This document shows, piece after piece, positions 5,033 to 11,091 of a stretch of 11,091 nucleotides of DNA; the stretch's first letter is position 1, and each line of letters opens with the position of its first letter. Made by a program: the position numbers and the translations under genes. The stretch is from Nitrosomonas sp. (GTDB taxonomy: Bacteria; Pseudomonadota; Gammaproteobacteria; Burkholderiales; Nitrosomonadaceae), in NCBI GenBank assembly GCA_029881855.1, contig JAOULU010000027.1, forward strand, positions 1 to 11,091. The letters are read 5' to 3'. Under the pieces are notes generated by a model. That model searched no databases, was not told where the DNA came from, and saw nothing but the letters and a program-made list of their open reading frames with translations.

Positions 5033-7618
5033 TTACTTAAATTCAGCGCCTCCGAACCCCTTAGAGACACGGTAATATACTCGACGTACAGGCCTACCAT
5101 GACGTTCAATCACGCGATATTCAATCGCGCCGGGTTGGATAAGCATTTGTTTGATCTCATATCCTTTGCGGATTTGGTCGAGACTAATGGGTTTCATGCC
5201 GATTTGAATAATGGGGCGATTTGTAGGTGACTGGGATGGAAACCAGTAGTCATACATAGCACCGCTGTCACCAAACATATTGCGTGAACGGATATCAAGG
5301 TTGACATATTTCTGTTTGTAGAAATATAGAGCACTGGCTACAGACCATTTGCTCATACCGACGATAATGGGCTCCTGACCCGTTTGATGTCTGACACCTT
5401 GTGCTATTTGTTCGATTTCATGTGTTGTTTCGCGCCAGAAATAGTGTTCGGTATATAGATTGTAGGGAATGCCCGGTATACCAAGCACAACATAATGCAG
5501 TACAAAGGCATAACAAAAAATACAGATTATGATGGTTGGCTGCCAAGCAGCCTGTAGGTGTTTGGTCATGGTGCTGACGGGGTGCTGACTGATCATCCAG
5601 GCGATAGTTGGTAAAACAGCGAGCCAAACGGGTGCTGTCCAGTGGAATTTGGGAAGGTCAAATGTGCTGAGCGTAAAAAAGATAAGTAATGGCACGCCAG
5701 TAAAAACTTGTACAAATTGGCGGCGTCTGTGCTGGAATTCATCTTCGTCTTGTGATTTACCTGAAAATAGGGCATATGCAGCGGCAAGGAAACCAACAGG
5801 TGTCAGTAATATTGTTATATAAAGCATTTGATTATGCACAGCGAAATCATAGCCGTCTGACAATAAGCGTGTTGATTGGAAAGCAAATGACGCCCAATCG
5901 TTTTGAGCATTCCATATAATAACTGGTGAAAATAAAACCAATGCTAGTATTGCAGCCAGATAGGGGTGAGGACGCTTCATCCAACGGCGTGCAGTCGGGT
6001 CGATAATGACAAATACCAATGCGGCGATACCGAGTAAGCCGAGTGTATATTTTGACAATAGCCCCAAGCCAAATGCAATACCCATGCCTAGCCAGGCAGT
6101 ATTGCGACCTGCCACTAGCGCACGTTCCATATAATATAGTGTGGCTGCCCAGGCTGCGATAAGCGGTGCATCAGGGGTCATCAATATGCCGGAAGCAAAA
6201 CCGAGCGGTAAAATGGCGAGTAGTAGTACAGCACGCATGGCGCTAGATTTGTCATATAGATTTTGTGTGAGCGCATACAGATAACCCATGGTTATCAGGC
6301 CGCACAGTAGCGCACCAATGCGAACGCCAAATTCATTGTGTCCCAGAATTGATGTACCTAACCAGATTAACCAAGCGACCATGGGTGGGTGATCATAAAA
6401 ACTTAGGTCCATGTGTTGGGCGTATTGCCAGTAATAGGCCTCATCTGGAATGAGTTGTGCGAGACCAAAGTAGACGAAGCGCAATAGCAGGACAAATATC
6501 ACAACGCCAATGGCAGCAACACGCCAGCGTATGTTTAGCGATGGGCGGTTATTTTCACTTGGAAAAACATAAAAAGCTGATCCCAGGTAGTTGACAGCCG
6601 CTGTAGCAAAGATTGCTGGAAAAATGGCCAATGGGGGCGGGATATGGCAGACATAAACAAGTAACGCCAGTATGCCGCCACGTAGTAATAATGCAAATGC
6701 TGCCACGGTTAAGAAACGGCCAAATTGGTGCCACTGTAGATAACCGGCATGATGTTCACGGAATGCCCATTTTGAATTAAGTGTGTAGTTAACAGTTGCC
6801 GCAACAAAAAAACTCATAAAGTGAGCCAGCGCCAGCCCGGCATTCTGATTAATCATCCACTGAAAAACAAGTGCATCAATCAATACACCAAACAATCCAA
6901 CTAAAGTAAAACGACCCGCTGTATTCAGCGAAACTGCGCCGCCAGCTAATGCTATGAGTCGTTGGACGTAAGCTTGTTGGTGAGCAAATGAAAGCTTAGA
7001 TGTCCCGTGGGTACGATCATGAAAACAGATGGGTATTTCTGTAACGCGAAGTTTGCCTTGATTGGCCATCAATAGTTCAAGCAGGATTTTGTAGCCATGG
7101 GCATGATTGGAAATCGTCTTTCCCAGTTCACGGCGAAAGGCAAAATAGCCGGATGTGGCATCATTAACATCACAGAGTGGGCGTGCTAACCAGCCACCAA
7201 CACGGGAAAGTATTTGTCGATGTAGCGGCCAGTTTTTGGTGCTGCCTCCAGCGATATATCGGCTGCCAACGGCAACATCATATTGACCATTGATGACGGG
7301 CGTGACAATAGCAGATAATTGCTCTGTTGGATGGCTTAGATCGGCATCCATGACAACGATAACATTACTTTTTGCTGCTGTTGCTCCAGCTAAAATTGAT
7401 GCGGTTAAATCTGGTTTGTCTTGTCTTTCAATGAGATGTACATATGTATTGTCTGGCCACTCCCGTATTTTCTCAGTTGTGCCATCACTTGAGCCGTCAT
7501 CGACAAAAATAACTTCGAAGCTACCGGGTGTGAGTTTGAGTGCAAATAGGCGGGTTAAGAGTAAATCAATGTTTTCAGATTCGTTCAGTGTGGGCACTAC
7601 TACGGAAAACTGAATCAT
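5033..7618 (-). CDS. Three-domain glycosyltransferase: GT2 (DPM1-like) - GtrA - GT39 (ArnT/PMT-like)
   Basis: This 861-residue integral membrane protein contains three recognisable units. Residues 1-230 are a GT2 polyprenyl-phosphate sugar synthase with VVPTLNE (7-13), VDDGSSDGT (39-47), the DAD metal motif (91-93), GSRY (118-121) and HDRTHGTSKLS (200-210). Residues 235-352 are a GtrA domain with four hydrophobic segments (RFTLVGLFGVLIDAL at its start and NSKWAF at 281-286), implicated in lipid-linked sugar flipping. Residues 370-861 are a GT39/PMT_2 transferase, with PDEAYYW (391-397) providing the acidic catalytic pair, YDHPP (408-412), TPDAP (481-485), many membrane helices and a soluble C-terminal tail. 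The known roles suggest that one protein charges a polyprenyl phosphate, flips it and transfers the sugar outside to lipid A, another glycan or protein. The sugar and acceptor are unknown. The gene begins 46 bases after mltG and has no clear ribosome site. Separate DPM1-GtrA fusions and separate ArnT proteins are common, and the three-part chain is less so. Confidence 0.9.
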   Translation of the reverse strand: MIQFSVVVPTLNESENIDLLLTRLFALKLTPGSFEVIFVDDGSSDGTTEKIREWPDNTYVHLIERQDKPDLTASILAGATAAKSNVIVVMDADLSHPTEQLSAIVTPVINGQYDVAVGSRYIAGGSTKNWPLHRQILSRVGGWLARPLCDVNDATSGYFAFRRELGKTISNHAHGYKILLELLMANQGKLRVTEIPICFHDRTHGTSKLSFAHQQAYVQRLIALAGGAVSLNTAGRFTLVGLFGVLIDALVFQWMINQNAGLALAHFMSFFVAATVNYTLNSKWAFREHHAGYLQWHQFGRFLTVAAFALLLRGGILALLVYVCHIPPPLAIFPAIFATAAVNYLGSAFYVFPSENNRPSLNIRWRVAAIGVVIFVLLLRFVYFGLAQLIPDEAYYWQYAQHMDLSFYDHPPMVAWLIWLGTSILGHNEFGVRIGALLCGLITMGYLYALTQNLYDKSSAMRAVLLLAILPLGFASGILMTPDAPLIAAWAATLYYMERALVAGRNTAWLGMGIAFGLGLLSKYTLGLLGIAALVFVIIDPTARRWMKRPHPYLAAILALVLFSPVIIWNAQNDWASFAFQSTRLLSDGYDFAVHNQMLYITILLTPVGFLAAAYALFSGKSQDEDEFQHRRRQFVQVFTGVPLLIFFTLSTFDLPKFHWTAPVWLAVLPTIAWMISQHPVSTMTKHLQAAWQPTIIICIFCYAFVLHYVVLGIPGIPYNLYTEHYFWRETTHEIEQIAQGVRHQTGQEPIIVGMSKWSVASALYFYKQKYVNLDIRSRNMFGDSGAMYDYWFPSQSPTNRPIIQIGMKPISLDQIRKGYEIKQMLIQPGAIEYRVIERHGRPVRRVYYRVSKGFGGAEFK

Positions 7619-7664
7619 GTAGGAACACAGATCTTAATTCGAGGCTTTTGTATTGGCGGCATAG

Positions 7665-8663
7665 TTATTGTTTTTGTTGTCTCTGGTACTTGTTTACTGC
7701 GTTATTATGGTCTGTCAAGTTGGTGGAAAATTTAGATTGACCATTTCCTTTGGCGACAAAGTATATGGCTTCCGTCTCAGCCGGATTAAGTGCTGCTTGA
7801 ATGGAAGCTAATCCCGGCATAGCAATCGGTGTGGGTGGCAAACCTGCGCGGGTATAGGTATTGTAGGCCTGGTCTGTTTGCAAGTCTTTTTTGCGCAAAT
7901 TGCCATCAAACTTGTCTCCCATACCATAAATAATTGTTGGGTCTGTTTGCAGGCGCATACCAATGCGTAACCGATTGATAAAAACACCTGCTATTTCGGT
8001 GCGATCACTTTCCAAGCCTGTTTCTTTTTCAATAATAGAAGCAAGAATTAAAGCTTCATAGGGTGTGTCCAGCGGTAATGATTCTTGTCGTGTGGACCAT
8101 GTTGTTTGTAAATGATTTTTCATGGTTTGGTAGGCACGTCGCAGGATTTCTATGTCACTGTCACCTTTTACAAAATAATAAGTGTCCGGAAAAAATAATC
8201 CCTCGGTGCTTGACTCATCGGCATTAATTAATTGCAAGATTTCTTGGTCACTGAGTTCAGCGGTTTCGTTTTTAATTATTGGATGTTCATTCAATACTGT
8301 TCTGATCTGAGAAAATGTCCAGCCTTCAAGAAACTTAATTTCATTTTGTTTAACGTCACCTTTTACAAGGTATTCTAATAAAGTGGTTTGTGTGAGATTT
8401 TCAGTCAGAGTATAGTCGCCTGCTTTGATTGTCGACTGATTACCTTGATAACGTGATAATAATTCAAATGTCCATGCGTGGGTCAAAATACCGAGATCTG
8501 AGAGTTGACGGCTGATTTTCTTTAGGGAGCTGCCTGGCTCTATAGTAAATTCGTAGGGTGTAGTTGGGAGATTAATACGTGAATGGACATGTAGATATAG
8601 CCACCCAATAAACAAGGTGACTGAAAGAATAACAATAAAAATTAGGCGTGTTAGCGTACGCAT
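7665..8663 (-). CDS. mltG: Endolytic murein transglycosylase MltG (YceG family)
   Basis: The protein has 332 residues, close to the E. coli length of about 340. One N-terminal membrane helix (about 5-25) anchors a periplasmic body: a LysM-like subdomain (about 38-100), then the YceG catalytic domain with EGLFFPDTYYF (154-164), ASIIEKETG (208-216), VFINRL (227-232), LQTDPTIIYG (238-247) and TYTRAGLPPTPI (269-280). The catalytic Glu is expected at E212. MltG cleaves nascent glycan strands and so sets their length. It is encoded 18 bases after fabF in the same direction, as in many proteobacteria, though the usual pabC, tmk and holB neighbours are missing. No clear Shine-Dalgarno sequence precedes the ATG, so it may depend on translation of fabF. 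Confidence 0.95.
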   Translation of the reverse strand: MRTLTRLIFIVILSVTLFIGWLYLHVHSRINLPTTPYEFTIEPGSSLKKISRQLSDLGILTHAWTFELLSRYQGNQSTIKAGDYTLTENLTQTTLLEYLVKGDVKQNEIKFLEGWTFSQIRTVLNEHPIIKNETAELSDQEILQLINADESSTEGLFFPDTYYFVKGDSDIEILRRAYQTMKNHLQTTWSTRQESLPLDTPYEALILASIIEKETGLESDRTEIAGVFINRLRIGMRLQTDPTIIYGMGDKFDGNLRKKDLQTDQAYNTYTRAGLPPTPIAMPGLASIQAALNPAETEAIYFVAKGNGQSKFSTNLTDHNNAVNKYQRQQKQ

Positions 8664-8681
8664 GCGCCAGGGATTAAGTCG

Positions 8682-9923
8682 TTACATTTTACGAAAGACA
8701 AGTGTTCCATTTGTTCCCCCAAAACCAAAAGAATTTGATAAGGCTGCGCCAATACTCATGTCTCTTGCTGTGTTAGGGATATAGTCAAGATCGCATTGCG
8801 GATCTGGATCAATAAGATTAATAGTGGGCGGTGCTATTTGGTGATAGATGGCTAACGCTGAGAAAATTGCTTCCACACCACCAGCAGCACCAAGCAGATG
8901 TCCTGTCATTGATTTTGTAGAGCCAACGGCCAGTTTGTTGGCGTGATCACCAAAGCATCGTTTGACAGCAATTGTTTCAGCAATGTCACCCAGAGGTGTT
9001 GAGGTGCCATGTGCATTAACATAGCTGATTTCAGTTGGGTCAGTTTGGGCATTTTTAAGTGCATTGGTCATACAGCGGGCTGCACCTTCGCCATCTTCAC
9101 TGGGGGCTGTCATATGATAGGCATCTGCACTCATGCCAAACCCAGCAAGCTCTGCATAAATTTTAGCGCCACGACGTTTAGCATGTTCCATTTCTTCTAA
9201 TACCAGTACGCCAGCACCTTCACCCAGTACAAAACCATCACGGTTTATGTCCCATGGTCGACTGGCAGTAGCGGGATCATCATTACTCACAGACAATGCT
9301 TTTGCGGAAGCAAATCCGCCAATAGCAAGCGGTGTGACACATGATTCCGCGCCCCCTGAGACCATGATGTCTGCATCACCATATTCGATCATTCGTGCAG
9401 AGTTTCCAATACTGTGTGTGGCAGTGGTGCAGGCGGTAACAATGGAGATATTAGGTCCTTTGTATCCATACATAATGGACAAATTGCCCGCGATCATGTT
9501 GATAATTGTACTAGGAATGAAGAATGGTGAAATTTTACGCGGACCGCCCTTATGATAGGCGGCGTCCGTATTTTCAATCATTGGCAGGCCACCAATACCT
9601 GATCCGATATTAATGCCAATGCGTTCTGGTTCAAGATTGTCCGCACTGTCTATGCCAGCATCCTTGATAGCCTGTATTCCTGCTGCCATGCCATAGTGGA
9701 TAAAAATATCCATACGACGCGCTTCTTTTACAGAAAGGTATTGTGTGATATCAAAATCCTTTACCTCTCCTGCAATTTGCGAGGTGAAATCCGAGGCATC
9801 AAAACGAGTGATGCGTGTAATACCGGATTTCCCTGCAACTATATTTTCCCATGCACTTGATACAGTACTTCCAACAGGTGAGACAATGCCTAACCCGGTA
9901 ATTACAACCCTACGTTTGGACAA
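8682..9923 (-). CDS. fabF: 3-oxoacyl-[acyl-carrier-protein] synthase II
   Basis: This 413-residue beta-ketoacyl-ACP synthase has the complete catalytic set: nucleophile C165 in [11 protein letters not shown]305 in [12 protein letters not shown]337 and H342 in [14 protein letters not shown], plus the closing [14 protein letters not shown]. It condenses malonyl-ACP with acyl-ACP and favours the 16:1 to 18:1 step in the FabF group. The start is TTG (9921-9923): an in-frame stop lies eight codons upstream with no ATG between, a GGAG ribosome site sits 5 bases before it, and [12 protein letters not shown] is the normal family N-terminus. It follows acpP by 38 bases, which include an A-rich run. 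The length matches the family and nothing is missing. Confidence 0.97.
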   Translation of the reverse strand: MSKRRVVITGLGIVSPVGSTVSSAWENIVAGKSGITRITRFDASDFTSQIAGEVKDFDITQYLSVKEARRMDIFIHYGMAAGIQAIKDAGIDSADNLEPERIGINIGSGIGGLPMIENTDAAYHKGGPRKISPFFIPSTIINMIAGNLSIMYGYKGPNISIVTACTTATHSIGNSARMIEYGDADIMVSGGAESCVTPLAIGGFASAKALSVSNDDPATASRPWDINRDGFVLGEGAGVLVLEEMEHAKRRGAKIYAELAGFGMSADAYHMTAPSEDGEGAARCMTNALKNAQTDPTEISYVNAHGTSTPLGDIAETIAVKRCFGDHANKLAVGSTKSMTGHLLGAAGGVEAIFSALAIYHQIAPPTINLIDPDPQCDLDYIPNTARDMSIGAALSNSFGFGGTNGTLVFRKM

Positions 9924-9961
9924 AATAACTCCGCTTACAGATACTTAAAAAAACAAGAAAA

Positions 9962-10198
9962 TTAGCTTGCGTTTCCATTGACGTAGTCAATAGCTTCTTG
10001 GACAGTGTTTATTTTTTCTGCTTGTTCATCAGGAATTTCACATTCAAATTCTTCTTCCAATGCCATAACTAACTCTACTGTATCCAGTGAGTCTGCACCC
10101 AGATCATTGACAAATGATGACTCATTTTTGACTTCTGCTTCATTAACACCAAGTTGCTCAGCTACGATCTTTTTAATACGCTGCTCTATATTTTCCAT
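9962..10198 (-). CDS. acpP: Acyl carrier protein
   Basis: This 78-residue, strongly acidic protein has the phosphopantetheine attachment motif GADSLD, with Ser37 as the site modified by holo-ACP synthase. [15 protein letters not shown] at the start and [15 protein letters not shown] in helix II-III are typical of bacterial AcpP. It carries growing acyl chains between FabG, FabF and the other fatty-acid enzymes in the cytoplasm. A ribosome site (GGAAGGAA) lies 8 bases before the ATG. It lies between fabG and fabF as in E. coli, with a promoter-bearing gap of 193 bases on the fabG side, which would allow the high, separate expression usual for this gene. Confidence 0.98.
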   Translation of the reverse strand: MENIEQRIKKIVAEQLGVNEAEVKNESSFVNDLGADSLDTVELVMALEEEFECEIPDEQAEKINTVQEAIDYVNGNAS

Positions 10199-10234
10199 CT
10201 AGATATTTCCTTCCCGAGTAAGAAAAATGCTGCT

Positions 10235-10263
10235 ATTTTAACAAATTTTCAACGTCAGCAAAA
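10235..10263 (-). promoter_or_regulatory. Likely acpP promoter
   Basis: Reading the minus strand, TTTTGC (10263-10258) and TAAAAT (10240-10235) are separated by exactly 17 bp and would start transcription about 30 bases before the acpP ATG. The whole fabG-acpP gap (10199-10391) is AT-rich and holds no other gene. An internal acpP promoter between fabG and acpP is known in E. coli. The -35 box is only a fair match, so this remains a prediction. Confidence 0.5.
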
Positions 10264-10391
10264 CCGAAATACAATTGAAAATTACGAATATTTTTGTGAA
10301 ACTATGGATTAACTCATTATTTGATGCTTAAGATAAAAAGTTTATGTGCTATTAATCTCTTGTTATGAATTAACTGTTTGTTCCTGATCTA

Positions 10392-11091
10392 TTAGTCCAT
10401 ATACATTCCACCGTTAACATGTAATGTTGTGCCAGTAATATACCCTGCTGCAGATGATGCGAGAAATGCAACGGCATCTGCGACCTCTTCAGACCGCCCC
10501 AATCTTGCTAGAGGTACATGTTGAATTAGGTTTTGCTGATGCTCGTCACTGAGTGCGCGAGTCATGTCTGTGTCAATAAAGCCGGGCGCAATACAGTTAA
10601 CTGTGATGTTTCGGCTGCCGACTTCACGTGCTAATGATTTACTAAAACCAAATACGCCAGCTTTTGCTGCAGCATAATTTGCTTGTCCTGAGTTACCGAT
10701 TGAGCCGACAACAGAAGAAATATTAATAATACGTCCGGATCGAGCCTTCATCATGGGTCGGAGTACGGCACGACTTAAACGAAACACTGATTTTAGATCA
10801 GTTTCAATAATGTCGTCCCATTCTTCATCTTTCATACGTACCAGCAGATTATCACGAGTAATCCCAGCATTATTAACCAGAATCTCAATCTCGCCAAATT
10901 TCTCTCGTATTTTTTGAATGGTGCTGTTAATTTGTTCAGCATTATTTACATTTAATGCCGCGCCCATTCCTTTGATACCTGCTTTATCCAGATATTGGTC
11001 TATTACATTGGCGCCAGTTTGCGTTGTAGCAGTGCCAATTACTATAGCACCATGTTGACCTAGTTTAAGCGCTATGGCTTTACCTATGCCG
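10392..11091 (-). CDS. fabG: 3-oxoacyl-[acyl-carrier-protein] reductase (N-terminus beyond window edge)
   Basis: Reading on from the right edge, 232 residues are visible, beginning GIGKAIALKLGQHGAIVIGT, which is the middle of the TGxxxGIG NADPH-binding motif. About 15 residues are missing, giving a full length near 247. The visible part has NNAGITRDNL, the catalytic triad of short-chain dehydrogenases (Ser126, Tyr139 and Lys143 of the visible part, in ISSVVGS and YAAAK), APGFIDTDMTRAL and the C-terminal HVNGGMYMD. It reduces 3-oxoacyl-ACP to 3-hydroxyacyl-ACP with NADPH in fatty-acid elongation. The internal ATG at 10967 is not the start, because the frame continues in family-conserved sequence to the edge. 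acpP follows after 193 bases. Confidence 0.97.
   Translation of the reverse strand, partial: GIGKAIALKLGQHGAIVIGTATTQTGANVIDQYLDKAGIKGMGAALNVNNAEQINSTIQKIREKFGEIEILVNNAGITRDNLLVRMKDEEWDDIIETDLKSVFRLSRAVLRPMMKARSGRIINISSVVGSIGNSGQANYAAAKAGVFGFSKSLAREVGSRNITVNCIAPGFIDTDMTRALSDEHQQNLIQHVPLARLGRSEEVADAVAFLASSAAGYITGTTLHVNGGMYMD

Noticed and set aside
4985..5230. Plus-strand open frame between the convergent genes
   Set aside because: It starts at TTG without a ribosome site, and most of it lies antisense to the conserved C-terminus of the glycosyltransferase.
7290..7613. Plus-strand open frame opposite the GT2 domain
   Set aside because: It is a shadow of the well-conserved catalytic motifs on the minus strand.
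9247..9555. Plus-strand open frame opposite fabF
   Set aside because: It lies fully inside the fabF coding sequence, has no recognisable family and no ribosome site.
10392..10967. A 191-residue short fabG starting at the ATG at 10967
   Set aside because: The frame stays open to the window edge and encodes conserved FabG sequence, including part of the NADPH-binding loop, so the true start is outside.

Overview
The window looks like a chromosomal stretch of a moderately AT-rich Gram-negative bacterium, most likely a gammaproteobacterium. The evidence is a FabG/AcpP/FabF set that resembles the gammaproteobacterial proteins closely along its length, a fabG-acpP-fabF-mltG gene order, a PgeF/YfiH-type protein, and an outer-membrane beta-barrel ending in Phe. 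I cannot name a genus from sequence alone. There are no rRNA or tRNA genes, insertion sequences, CRISPR arrays or phage genes.

Left part (1-2316, minus strand): the N-terminal part of a GlpD-type FAD-dependent glycerol-3-phosphate dehydrogenase runs off the left edge. Its start overlaps the stop of a cytoplasmic glycerophosphodiester phosphodiesterase (ATGA overlap), so the pair reads as a short phospholipid head-group salvage unit: glycerophosphodiester to glycerol-3-phosphate to dihydroxyacetone phosphate. Just upstream lies an exported ankyrin protein made of nine uninterrupted 33-residue repeats behind a Sec signal peptide.

Middle (2526-4951, plus strand): pgeF (cell-wall precursor editing / purine nucleoside enzyme family), a ZIP-family metal transporter with its own TATAAT promoter, and a small outer-membrane beta-barrel protein with a perfect AGGAGG ribosome site and a long leader that contains a 20-bp imperfect dyad.

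Right part (5033-11091, minus strand): transcription runs fabG (cut by the right edge), acpP, fabF, mltG, then an 861-residue three-domain glycosyltransferase (GT2/DPM1-like, GtrA, GT39/ArnT-like). The first three genes make and elongate fatty acids, MltG cuts nascent peptidoglycan, and the last protein probably builds and uses a polyprenyl-phosphate sugar to decorate an envelope glycan or lipid. pabC, tmk and holB, which commonly accompany fabF and mltG in enterobacteria, are absent from the visible positions.

Most of the window is ordinary core metabolism. The most interesting items are the three-domain glycosyltransferase fusion, the periplasmic ankyrin array, and the dyad in front of the beta-barrel gene. 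I see no convincing undescribed multi-gene system.
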